64,000 nucleotides of DNA from the NCBI GenBank assembly GCA_035560235.1, contig DATMAG010000061.1, positions 1-64,000 on the forward strand. The letters are read 5' to 3'. The notes under the pieces are model-generated. The model had not been told where the DNA came from. It made no database searches and worked only from the letters and a program-made list of their open reading frames with translations. Shown here piece by piece: positions 1-7,966 of this stretch (position 1 is the stretch's first letter; every line of letters begins with the position of its first letter). The stretch comes from DASRDU01 sp035560235 (GTDB lineage: Bacteria > Acidobacteriota > Blastocatellia > RBC074). Made by a program: the position numbers and the translations under genes.

Positions 1-88
1 AGATGTCAGCAATTCCGGCGACGGTGCCGAGGCCTGCATTGACAGCCTCAACGATCCGCTTGCGGAATTCGAGTGGGTAAGGTTTCAT
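1..88 (-). CDS. IS630-family transposase, N-terminal fragment (cut by window edge)
   Basis: Reading the minus strand from the ATG at 88-86 gives 29 codons beginning MKPYPLEFRKRIVEAVNAG. This is the typical opening of IS630/Tc1-type transposases: a short MKPYS/PLxFR leader followed by the first helix of the helix-turn-helix DNA-binding domain. The catalytic DDE domain would lie outside the window. The family call rests on this short N-terminus only. It agrees with the TA-flanked junction near 169 and with the interrupted redoxin gene that follows. Confidence 0.6.
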   Translation of the reverse strand, partial: MKPYPLEFRKRIVEAVNAGLGTVAGIADI

Positions 89-170
89 ACTCAGCAGCAT
101 GAATTATCTGGCCTGCCCATTCAACTGAAATCCGCTGTAAACGCCTGTCTAAATTTTGGGGAGTATCATA
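1..170 (-). mobile_element. one end of an IS630-like insertion element (partial)
   Basis: The transposase N-terminus on the minus strand (1-88) and its upstream flank make up one end of an insertion element; the rest lies outside the window. The likely element boundary is near 168, directly before a TA at 169-170. IS630 elements insert at and duplicate TA. The sequence from 171 onward reads in frame as the middle of a redoxin, which places the junction there. The terminal inverted repeat cannot be confirmed because only one end is present. The boundary is an inference. Confidence 0.5.
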
Positions 171-404
171 AGTGACCAGCAGGAAAATAATGCTGTACAG
201 GCATATCTGCGACGGCTGGGCTGTGAGAATCTGAAAGTAGTGAAAGTGTCTTCTGCTATTCTGAAGTCTTACAAGCTTTCAGCAACACCGATGACAGTAA
301 TCGTAGATGGGGCTGGTGTCGTCGAAGGAATATGGCCAGGGCGATGGGATGAAAAGATGGTCAATGCGGCACGTAAATTCTTTTCAGCGACTCTGGGCAG
401 ATAA
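171..404 (+). pseudogene. redoxin C-terminal fragment, 5' part lost at the IS junction
   Basis: About 77 codons read as the C-terminal half of a thioredoxin-fold (TlpA/redoxin-like) protein. The cis-proline segment SATPMTVIVD is followed by GVVEGIWPGRW and a final helix. The N-terminal half that should carry the CxxC active site is absent. Homologous sequence begins right after the TA at 169-170, where the IS630-like end stops. An open TTG start at 156 exists, but it lies in the element end and would give a protein without an active site. I therefore treat this as the 3' remnant of an interrupted gene. The rest of the gene may lie beyond the element, to the left of the window. Confidence 0.65.
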
Positions 405-431
405 AATCCGCACTGTTCAATTTTGCTGAGC

Positions 432-815
432 AGAGGCCGGCCGGATGAAGCGCGCCAGCTTTCGCAACACCTGGTCTACAGATTTGGCCAGCTTCTTGAC
501 TGGTGGCCTGAGATCGCGGAAGCATCTGGAGTATTGCGCCGCATGGGAGAAAGACTTGCTTTGCCTGTGTGAAATCACACCAGCTTCATCAGCGCGGTCG
601 CTGTGCCGGGTCGGCTCGCTTACAACGTCCAGGACGTGCTGAATCTGGAAACGCTGCTCGTCAAGGCCTACAACCTGAGGCTCAGGTCAACGCCGTTTCG
701 TTCATCGCATCTCCTGCCGGAAGCCGCGACCTCCGACAACCCGTTCACTGCCGACCGCGAGACGATCAATCGGCTGAAAAAGCAGCATCCTTTCCCGACC
801 TGGGGCAGACGCTGA
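432..815 (+). pseudogene. decayed region with a C-terminal remnant of an RNase H-like (YprB-type) protein
   Basis: One frame runs from 405 to 815 with a single stop (TGA at 570-572). Its 3' part contains LAYNVQDVLNLETLLVKAYN and later FTADRETINRLKK. This resembles the end of YprB/RNase_H_2 exonuclease-like proteins, where YNxxDxxNLExL is the last acidic motif. The 5' part (RPDEARQLSQHLVYRFGQLL and onward) is helical but unrecognised, and no good start codon or ribosome site is present. Stops in every frame and the missing catalytic core suggest a decaying gene end next to a mobile element. The family assignment is tentative. Confidence 0.35.
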
Positions 816-843
816 AAGAGGTGAAGGAGCCGGATTTTTCTCA

Positions 844-872
844 ATGACCTTTTGGATCTGATCGTTTATGAT
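844..872 (+). promoter_or_regulatory. possible sigma70-type promoter for glmM
   Basis: ATGACC at 844-849 and TATGAT at 867-872 are separated by 17 bp. Transcription would start about 45 bp before the glmM ATG. The -35 match is weak, so this is only a candidate. Confidence 0.25.
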
Positions 873-923
873 TCGCCCCTGCCTCTGCACATTCACACAA
901 GCCCCCGGATCATCAGTAAAGTT

Positions 924-2270
924 ATGCGAGAGTTCTTCGGGACAGACGGAATTCGTGGCGTGGCCGGTCAGTTTCCGCTCGATGAAGCAACCATTGAGCG
1001 CATCGGCTGGTCACTGGCCAGGGAACTGACAGTTAAGAACGGCAGCGCGCCGCTCATCGTGACGGGCCGCGACACACGCGAATCTGGCGAATGGATCGAA
1101 ACCGCCATCGCGCGCGGCATCGCTGCCGCCGGCGGGCAGTATCGCAGCGCCGGAGTCATCACCACGCCGGGCGTGGCTTATCTCACCCGCGTCATCAAAG
1201 CCGATGCGGGCGTGGTTATCTCAGCTTCGCACAATCCATATCAGGACAATGGCATCAAGGTCTTCGCGCCTTCGGGGCAGAAGCTCGATGACGCCACTGA
1301 AGAGGCCATCGAACGCGACCTCAAGGCTGAGGCTTCAGCCTTTCCGCCATTCACTCCGGTGACCGTGACGCCCGAGGCTGACCTGCGCGAAAGGTATCTG
1401 AACTTTCTGCGCGATGAACTCGGCGGCGGCCTCGATCTGAAGGGAATGCGCATCGTGGTTGACTGTGCGAACGGAGCTTCTTCGGCTCTCGCGCCGCGCC
1501 TGTTTTCAGGCCTCAACGCCAGCGTCACCGCGATCAATGCCGATCCGAATGGCCGCAACATCAATCTCGACTGCGGCTCGCTGCATCCCGAAAAGCTGCA
1601 ACAGGCGGTCAGCGACTACAAGGCCGATCTCGGCATTGCCTTCGATGGCGACGCCGACCGTTCACTTTTCGTGGATGAGCGCGGCAATCTGATTGACGGC
1701 GATCAGGTGCTGTTCGTGATGGCGACTTATCTGGCCGCGCGCAATCAGCTGGCCGGAAGCCGCGTTGTCGCCACAGTCATGAGCAATCTCGGCCTCGAAC
1801 TCGGCCTGAAGGAACGCGGCATCACGCTCACGCGCACGAGCGTCGGCGACAAATATGTTCTCGATGAGCTTCTGAAAAACGGCGGCAGCATCGGCGGCGA
1901 GCAGTCGGGCCATCTGATCTTTCCCGGCATCAGCCTGGCCGGTGACGGAATGATTACTGCGATCGAACTGCTGCGCGCGATGAGCGACACAGGGCAGAGC
2001 CTCGGCGCTCTCACGAGCGGATTCACGCGCTATCCGCAGGTCACGATCAACGTCAAAGTCGCCCGCAAACCGCCCCTCAATACAGTCGCGCCGGTCAAAG
2101 CCGCGATGGACCGGCTCGAAGCCGAACTTGAAGGCAAAGGCCGTCTGCTCGTGCGTTACTCAGGCACGGAAAACCTGGCGCGTGTGATGATCGAAGGGCA
2201 GGATGAAAGAGTCATCAGAAAGCAGGCCGAAGAGATGGCACAGGTGCTCAAAGACAATCTCGGCGCCTGA
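924..2270 (+). CDS. glmM: phosphoglucosamine mutase
   Basis: GlmM interconverts glucosamine-6-phosphate and glucosamine-1-phosphate in the cytoplasm, feeding UDP-GlcNAc for peptidoglycan and LPS. The 448-residue protein has the usual length and all family landmarks: MREFFGTDGIRG at the N-terminus, the phosphoserine loop ISASHNPYQDNGIK (near residue 100), the magnesium loop FDGDADR (near 240), the sugar-binding loop GGEQSGH (near 325) and the phosphate-binding RYSGTEN near the end. The start was set at 924 because family members begin at this methionine; an in-frame ATG-less extension back to 852 adds residues unlike the family. It stands alone, with decayed sequence before it and a hairpin after it. 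Confidence 0.95.
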   Translation: MREFFGTDGIRGVAGQFPLDEATIERIGWSLARELTVKNGSAPLIVTGRDTRESGEWIETAIARGIAAAGGQYRSAGVITTPGVAYLTRVIKADAGVVISASHNPYQDNGIKVFAPSGQKLDDATEEAIERDLKAEASAFPPFTPVTVTPEADLRERYLNFLRDELGGGLDLKGMRIVVDCANGASSALAPRLFSGLNASVTAINADPNGRNINLDCGSLHPEKLQQAVSDYKADLGIAFDGDADRSLFVDERGNLIDGDQVLFVMATYLAARNQLAGSRVVATVMSNLGLELGLKERGITLTRTSVGDKYVLDELLKNGGSIGGEQSGHLIFPGISLAGDGMITAIELLRAMSDTGQSLGALTSGFTRYPQVTINVKVARKPPLNTVAPVKAAMDRLEAELEGKGRLLVRYSGTENLARVMIEGQDERVIRKQAEEMAQVLKDNLGA

Positions 2271-2290
2271 AGGATTCGTGTGATGAGTCA

Positions 2291-2314
2291 GGCCTGCAGC
2301 TTTTGCTGCAGGCC
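2291..2314 (+). terminator. hairpin downstream of glmM
   Basis: A perfect 10-bp stem (GGCCTGCAGC and its complement) closes a TTTT loop 20 bp after the glmM stop. No T-run follows, so termination may be weak or Rho-dependent. Confidence 0.4.
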
Positions 2315-2623
2315 CATCCCACGCACTCAACTCCGGTCCTCCGGGCAACACAACAGACAGCTCAGTTCCCTTTTGAAGTCTTCATTTCAGCCATTAGCTC
2401 TGTCCTCATCTCTGTTCTGCCTGAATACACAATGCAGCCGCCTCGCTGTTCTCACCGTCTGATTCCGTTCATCTCCGGAAGCCTCTGAAGACAAAGTGGA
2501 AAGCAGCCGCACCGCAGCTTCTGTCGGGTCTGGCAAAGGAGTTGCAGACACTCTCAGAGATTTCATGAAAAGCGTGCGGCATTCCGGACGCCCCTGTTCG
2601 GTGCCACTCGCGGCCTGAAGGGG
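2315..2623. other. intergenic stretch, no gene recognised
   Basis: About 310 bp lie between the glmM hairpin and the GH57-APH gene. Short open frames occur on both strands, but none has a ribosome site or recognisable protein. It presumably holds the promoter of the downstream genes; I see no convincing -35/-10 pair. Confidence 0.5.
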
Positions 2624-5600
2624 ATGATGACAATGGCAGCTACCGGCCTTGTTCCTGAGACCAGCAGGCCAGTTCATCTGGCACTGGTCCATCACGCCAA
2701 TCAGTATCTGATTACTGAGGGCTATGCTGACCGCGAAGGCATGCGAACGATTCTGGGCCTGCGGCAGCCCGGCGATGCCAAAAGCTTTCAGCGGGGTCTG
2801 CTGCCGCTGCTGCAACTGCATTTGAAATTCCGCATTCCACTCAACCTGCACCTGAGCGGGACGCTGATGGAAGCGCTCGCGTGGTATTACCCCGAGAGCT
2901 TTTCACTCGTCCGGCGGCTGCAGCAGGCCGGACTGCTGGAACTGATCGGCAGCGCCTTCAGCCAGAACATTATGCCGTACTTTTCAGAGCAGCATAACCT
3001 GCATCAGCTGAACGAAGAGTTATGGCTGCTGCAAAAACATCTCGACTGCGATCTCAGCGCAATCAGAACCTTCTGGGTTCCGGAACGGGTCTGGGATACT
3101 GAGAAACTGTCTCCTGTCCTGCGTCATCCGGCCCTGCTCAACGGCGGCTATCAGTACGTGCTGCTCGACGACCGGCACGTCTTTCCGGCAGGTGAAACCT
3201 ATGACGGCAGCGCCCGGCAGCGATTTGACCGGGGCAGCAGATTTGAGCCGGACGCTTTCCGGGCGTGGCGAATCAGCAATGGAAACGGCCTCGTAATGCT
3301 GCCCTTTTCAAGGAAGCTGCGCTATCTGATCCCGCCCTCGCGCTTCGATTCGCTGCGCAAACTGTCTGACCTGCTCGAACGGCTTGCCGCACTAAATGAC
3401 GAAAGCGTCATCGCCATCTACGCCGACGATCTGGAAAAGGCCGCCGGAGTTGGCGGCTGGGATCCTGAACACGAAAGCCGTTATGAACGACTGCTGCGCT
3501 GGCTCCGAGACAATCAGTGGATCAGGCCGGTGCTGCTCAATGAATGGGCAGCCGGACACGCTCCGGCAGGCGAAAGAGAGATCGAGCGGGGAACGTTTTA
3601 CGAACTCGCGCGGCAGTGGAACGCGGGCGAGGATTATCGCGGCTGGATCGAAGACCCGAACTGCCAGGCTCACCGGCAGTACCTTGAGCAGGCCGAACGG
3701 GCGCTGATTGCAGCCGAGCAGCGCGGCGCAGACAGAGGACTGCTTGAACTCGGCTGGAAGCATCTGCTGCACTGTTCCTATGAAACAGCCTGGCACAGCA
3801 CGCAGCACAGCCGCCGCAAAGGGAGCGAGTCACTGCCGCTTGAAGGCTGGGCAGCCGCCCTCAGCAGTCACGCGCGCAGTTGCCTGGTGATTGCCCGCGC
3901 TGCCGAGTGGTTCCGCAAACGCGACGGTCAGGCTCACGCTGAGCTGTGCGACATTGACCAGGACGGCGAAACCGAACTGGTGCTGAAAAACGATCAGCTC
4001 TTTGCCGTGATTTCGCCGGAGCGCGGCGGGCGACTGGTGTATCTCTTCGATCTGACCGGCGAAAGCGGTCGTCTGGTAATTGGCAACATCAGCGATGACT
4101 GGAATCTGCAGGAGGAACTGAACCGTTACATGGATCAGCCGCGCAATCATCCCGGCGCGCTGGCCGAAGTCGGGCACGAACACGACCGTTACCTGGCGAT
4201 CATCGCACAGCAGCATGGCGCAGTGGCCGACGTGATCCTGCGCAATGTCGAACAGGCAAGCGCGCTCGGCGGCGCGCAAAAGCATATCCGGCTGTCGGCG
4301 CAGGCCGGACAGCTGTGCATCAGGTACATCGTCCCGCGCGATGTCTGGCGGCTGAGCACTGAATTCTGCCTCTCACCTGATTACTACAAAATGCTGCGCG
4401 AAGGGCACGAAGGGATTGAAGCGCTCAGCGGCCCTGACTGGAAAGGCCGGGCGAACGGTTCAGCGCAGGTCTGGGTGCGCCTTGACCGGCAGCAGTCAAT
4501 GCTCTGGGACAAACCATTTCAGAATGAATGCGGGCACGGTTTCAATCTGCGTGCTTCATCCTTTTCACACACACCGCACATCGAGGTCGGCATCGGCACT
4601 CCGCCCGCCGGGTCGTGCGGAATCACTGATGAAAGTTCTGACTCGGATGCAAATCCGCTCACTGACACGCATTTCATGCGCCGTTTCCTTGAACGCAGGC
4701 TGGCCGGAATTGCAGGATCGGGGCTGAAGATTCAGGCCTGTAACATTCGCCCGCTCCGGATTCATCACGACCGGCTGACGCTGCAATACGACCTGACGCT
4801 GCGCGCGCCGCAGTCGCGGGTTACGCGCACGCTTGTCGGAATGTGGCGCGCGGATGACCGGGCTGAACTGCTGCGCGAGACGCTCAGCGCGTTGTGGGAA
4901 GCCGGATTTGATGGCCGCGACGGGCTGCTTGTGCCGCAGCCGCTGGCCTGGTCAGAGAGCCTGAGGCTGCTGCTTACTGAAAAAGCCCGGGGCAGTCTGC
5001 TTCGACAGTGGATCTGCAATCCGAATGCGCGCTGGGTTCCGGCGCTCACGCGAGTCGCAGACTGGCTGGCCAAATTGCATCGCACTCAGTCGCTCGTGAA
5101 TCGCAGCCTCACACCTGAACGCATCATTGAAGATCTGAAACAGTGGCAGGACGAACTGACGGCTTCAGACGAACCCTGGCTCAGACACGAACGAGGCCGG
5201 ATCGGCTCGCTGCTCGCGGAACTGATGACCCGCCTGCGCGAGAACGCGCCGGATGAACTGTGCCTGATTCACGGTGACTTCCACGCAGAAAACATTCTGC
5301 TGCGCGGCAGCACGGTCACGGTGATAGACTTCGAGCATTGTGTGACAGGCGATCCGGCAAATGATCCGGGCTATCTGATCGGGCAGCTTGATCTGCAGGC
5401 CGACCGGTACTGGTCGCGGCGTGGCCGTCGCAGCCCGCACGACATCAGTCGGCTGGCACAGATCATCTGCGCGCAATACTGCCGCACGCAGCCGGAGAGC
5501 GTGCTCGTGCGCGTCCCCCTTTATCAGGCCAGGACGTATCTGAAGCATCTGCTCTACACGCTGCGGATGAAAGGCACGGAGCAGCCGCAGCAGGTCACGC

Positions 5601-5674
5601 TCTGGCTCGACAAGGTCGCCGCCTGTCTTGCGGCTGGAGCCGTGAGTAAAAGTCAGAACGCAAATGCAGCCTGA
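2624..5674 (+). CDS. glycoside hydrolase family 57 domain fused to an aminoglycoside-phosphotransferase-like kinase domain
   Basis: This 1016-residue protein begins with a GH57-type barrel (about residues 15-430). The motif FWVPERVWD matches GH57 motif 3 (WxPE), and IYADDLEK fits the acidic motif 4. A beta-rich middle follows. The last 300 residues form an APH-fold kinase domain with catalytic loop IHGDFHAENILL and metal-binding VIDFEH. I cannot place the canonical GH57 nucleophile Glu: the expected motif-2 region reads GSAFSQNIMP. GH57 enzymes act on alpha-glucans, and APH-fold kinases include maltokinase, so coupling of glucan cleavage or binding to sugar phosphorylation is a reasonable guess, not shown here. 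The start ATG at 2624 follows GAAGGGG. The next gene is another APH-like protein 13 bp downstream, suggesting an operon. Confidence 0.8.
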   Translation: MMTMAATGLVPETSRPVHLALVHHANQYLITEGYADREGMRTILGLRQPGDAKSFQRGLLPLLQLHLKFRIPLNLHLSGTLMEALAWYYPESFSLVRRLQQAGLLELIGSAFSQNIMPYFSEQHNLHQLNEELWLLQKHLDCDLSAIRTFWVPERVWDTEKLSPVLRHPALLNGGYQYVLLDDRHVFPAGETYDGSARQRFDRGSRFEPDAFRAWRISNGNGLVMLPFSRKLRYLIPPSRFDSLRKLSDLLERLAALNDESVIAIYADDLEKAAGVGGWDPEHESRYERLLRWLRDNQWIRPVLLNEWAAGHAPAGEREIERGTFYELARQWNAGEDYRGWIEDPNCQAHRQYLEQAERALIAAEQRGADRGLLELGWKHLLHCSYETAWHSTQHSRRKGSESLPLEGWAAALSSHARSCLVIARAAEWFRKRDGQAHAELCDIDQDGETELVLKNDQLFAVISPERGGRLVYLFDLTGESGRLVIGNISDDWNLQEELNRYMDQPRNHPGALAEVGHEHDRYLAIIAQQHGAVADVILRNVEQASALGGAQKHIRLSAQAGQLCIRYIVPRDVWRLSTEFCLSPDYYKMLREGHEGIEALSGPDWKGRANGSAQVWVRLDRQQSMLWDKPFQNECGHGFNLRASSFSHTPHIEVGIGTPPAGSCGITDESSDSDANPLTDTHFMRRFLERRLAGIAGSGLKIQACNIRPLRIHHDRLTLQYDLTLRAPQSRVTRTLVGMWRADDRAELLRETLSALWEAGFDGRDGLLVPQPLAWSESLRLLLTEKARGSLLRQWICNPNARWVPALTRVADWLAKLHRTQSLVNRSLTPERIIEDLKQWQDELTASDEPWLRHERGRIGSLLAELMTRLRENAPDELCLIHGDFHAENILLRGSTVTVIDFEHCVTGDPANDPGYLIGQLDLQADRYWSRRGRRSPHDISRLAQIICAQYCRTQPESVLVRVPLYQARTYLKHLLYTLRMKGTEQPQQVTLWLDKVAACLAAGAVSKSQNANAA

Positions 5675-5687
5675 AGGATCAGGAGAG

Positions 5688-6734
5688 ATGAAAGCGCAGC
5701 GCAGCGAACAAAGGGCGCAACAGCTCGAAAAGACAGTGCTCAGTTACGCCGACCGCGGCAAAGCTGAAGTCGGCACGTGGCTCGTCAGCGTGGCGCGGTC
5801 AGATTTCCTCGCTCAGTTCTTCGCCCAGGATGCGCCGGAGGTGACTGACTGCGAGCTGACGGTCATTCTGAATCCGGGCACCGGCAGGCTGATCCTGCGT
5901 TACGATTTCGGAGCTGACCGCGTGATATACGCGAAGCTTTTTCCTGACAACCTCGGCGCGCACAGCCATCAGGTCAACACGGCTTTCCGGCTGGCGGGCT
6001 TTGATGACCGTTCGCGCTTTCGCGTGCCTGAGCCGCTCGCTTATCTGCCGGAACACAGGCTGCTCTGGCAGCGCGGAGTGAACGGGATTCAGCTTGGCGC
6101 AGCGCTCGCTGGCAGGACTGACCTGGATCTGATTGAAGGCGCGCGGGCGGCGGCGCAATGGCTCGTTGCGCTGCATCGCTCATCGCTCAGAATCGGCGCG
6201 CCGACAACTTTCCTCGATGATTTCCATGTCTTTCGCATTTTCAACAAGGCGCTCAAAGTTGCGGCCATTCGCCCGTCCCGCTGTGACCTGCTCGCTGAAC
6301 TCGTCAGTCTGTGGCAGAGCCGTCTGCAGCGGGTGCCGCACGCTGCGCCGGTTGTGCAGACTCACGGGCGCTTTCGTCACGAGCATGTGTTCATCAGCCG
6401 GGACGCAGTCTCGGTGATTGATCTGGACCGGAGTCATCCGGCGCACCCGGCCACCGATGCCGCCGAATTCGTTCACGCGCTGCGCTGGGAGACTTTCAAA
6501 TCGGGCGGCGATCTGAACCGCGCCGATCAGGCCGTCCAGGCCTTTCTGGATGAATATCTGGCCGGAGTGCCTGAAGCCGAACCGGGACTGACCGCCTGCT
6601 GGTCATCGCTCATCCTGGTCACGCTCCTGCGTTATCTGAAGCGCCCCCACATCACGACGGACGAGCGGCAGCGAATCATTGAGTTCCAGACCAGTGAAAT
6701 GAAACGCATCGGCAATGATCACCGTCAGGGATAA
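5688..6734 (+). CDS. APH-like phosphotransferase-family protein with a degenerate catalytic loop
   Basis: A 348-residue protein with an APH/choline-kinase-like layout that resembles the kinase domain of the preceding gene. At the catalytic loop it reads HGRFRHEHVFI instead of the usual HGDxHxxN: the catalytic Asp is Arg and the metal-binding Asn is His. The following IDLDRS keeps the metal-binding Asp. It may therefore be a pseudokinase or binding partner rather than an active kinase. The start at 5688 was preferred over 5664 because AGGAG lies just upstream and it avoids overlap with the previous gene (13-bp gap). The next gene starts 4 bp after its stop. Substrate unknown. Confidence 0.7.
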   Translation: MKAQRSEQRAQQLEKTVLSYADRGKAEVGTWLVSVARSDFLAQFFAQDAPEVTDCELTVILNPGTGRLILRYDFGADRVIYAKLFPDNLGAHSHQVNTAFRLAGFDDRSRFRVPEPLAYLPEHRLLWQRGVNGIQLGAALAGRTDLDLIEGARAAAQWLVALHRSSLRIGAPTTFLDDFHVFRIFNKALKVAAIRPSRCDLLAELVSLWQSRLQRVPHAAPVVQTHGRFRHEHVFISRDAVSVIDLDRSHPAHPATDAAEFVHALRWETFKSGGDLNRADQAVQAFLDEYLAGVPEAEPGLTACWSSLILVTLLRYLKRPHITTDERQRIIEFQTSEMKRIGNDHRQG

Positions 6735-6738
6735 AATT

Positions 6739-7791
6739 ATGAGTATGCATAAAACCGCTGTTGTTGCTGCTTTCCTTGTGCTGCTGCTGGCAGGCACGGA
6801 CAGTTACGGCCCCGCGCTCTCAGGTTCAGCCAGGCCGCAGAAGTCAGTTGAACGCGAAGTCACGCTCAGGCTGAAGGACAAAAAGCACAGCGTGGCTCGC
6901 CAGGTGCGGGCAGTGCTGTGGGAGGAGCCGCAGAACATCGAACGGCTCGATCTCTTTTACGGGCCGGGCGGGCGTGAAGGCGCGCCCGATCCGTCCGACC
7001 GCTTCACCTTCATTCGCCGGATCAAAAAGGGCTATTCCAGAAAGATCGTCGTTACAGATGAACAGGGTCGGCAGTGGGTCGTCAAGTTCGGCATCGAAGC
7101 GCGTCCCGAAACAGCCGCCACGCGCATCGTCAATGCGATGGGTTATTACACCGATACCACATACTTCGTCCGGCGCGCGCGGATTTACGACCAGCGGAAA
7201 TCATTCGATGCAGTCAATGTCCGTTTCGAACGGCGCTTTGCGGATGAAAAGGAGACCGGCCACTGGTCCTGGACTGATAATCCATTCAAAGGCACGCGCG
7301 AGATGGACGGGCTGAAGGTGCTGATGGCTCTGCTCAACAACTGGGATCTGAAGGAGAGCAACAACGACATTCTCTGCCGCGAAGGGAACGAGGGCCGGAT
7401 GCGATGCTGGTACTACGTTTCTGATCTCGGCGCGACCTTCGGCAAGACCGGATCATTTGCGCGCACGATGCTGCCGTTCATTCCCAACGTGACCGCCGGG
7501 ACGCGGGGACAGCCAAAGGATTATGTCAGACAGCGTTTCATTGACGATATTCGCAGGGGGCAGGTGGTGTTCCATTACAAGGGCAATCATCGGTCGGCGC
7601 TCAAAGGCATCAGGGTTGAGCACGCGCTCTGGATGGGTGAAATGCTCGGGCGGCTGTCAGACCGGCAGCTTTCAGATGCCTTTCGCGCCGCCGGTTACAA
7701 TGAAACGGAAACCGAAATGTACGTGCGTGCGCTGCGCTCGCGGATCAGGCAGCTTCAGGATCTCGAACCCGACACTGCGCGCCTGCGATGA
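6739..7791 (+). CDS. exported protein with kinase-like motifs, function unknown
   Basis: A 350-residue protein with an N-terminal signal peptide or anchor (KTAVVAAFLVLLLAG). The mature part contains a set reminiscent of the protein-kinase fold in the right order: a lysine strand QWVVKFG, an acidic helix ARPETAATRIV, the loop NNWDLKESNND, which matches the D-x-K-x-x-N catalytic loop, and VSDLGATFGK, which resembles a DFG-type metal loop. I do not recognise the family by name. A Fam20C/HipA-like atypical kinase acting outside the cytoplasm is an inference from these motifs. It follows two APH-fold genes on the same strand. Starts at 6739 and 6745 are both possible. Confidence 0.6.
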   Translation: MSMHKTAVVAAFLVLLLAGTDSYGPALSGSARPQKSVEREVTLRLKDKKHSVARQVRAVLWEEPQNIERLDLFYGPGGREGAPDPSDRFTFIRRIKKGYSRKIVVTDEQGRQWVVKFGIEARPETAATRIVNAMGYYTDTTYFVRRARIYDQRKSFDAVNVRFERRFADEKETGHWSWTDNPFKGTREMDGLKVLMALLNNWDLKESNNDILCREGNEGRMRCWYYVSDLGATFGKTGSFARTMLPFIPNVTAGTRGQPKDYVRQRFIDDIRRGQVVFHYKGNHRSALKGIRVEHALWMGEMLGRLSDRQLSDAFRAAGYNETETEMYVRALRSRIRQLQDLEPDTARLR

Positions 7792-7966
7792 GATGAATGA
7801 TCGCAGATGAGTGAGAATGAGCAGCCCCGCTGCGGGCGCGTCTGCACTGATCCCGAAAATCTTTCCCTCCGCGTGACAAGAGCCGTTCCTTCCAGGTATG
7901 ATTCTGGCCGCATCTGGTCAGACCTTTCTGTTGCTGTTCTCATTCTGAGTTAAGGAAATACCCTGC

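Noticed and set aside
570..572. TGA at 570 as a third selenocysteine codon
   Set aside because: The flanking sequence matches no redox motif and the two sides do not form one recognisable protein; decay is the simpler reading.
852..923. N-terminal extension of GlmM
   Set aside because: Residues are unlike the family, which begins at MREFFGTDGIRG.
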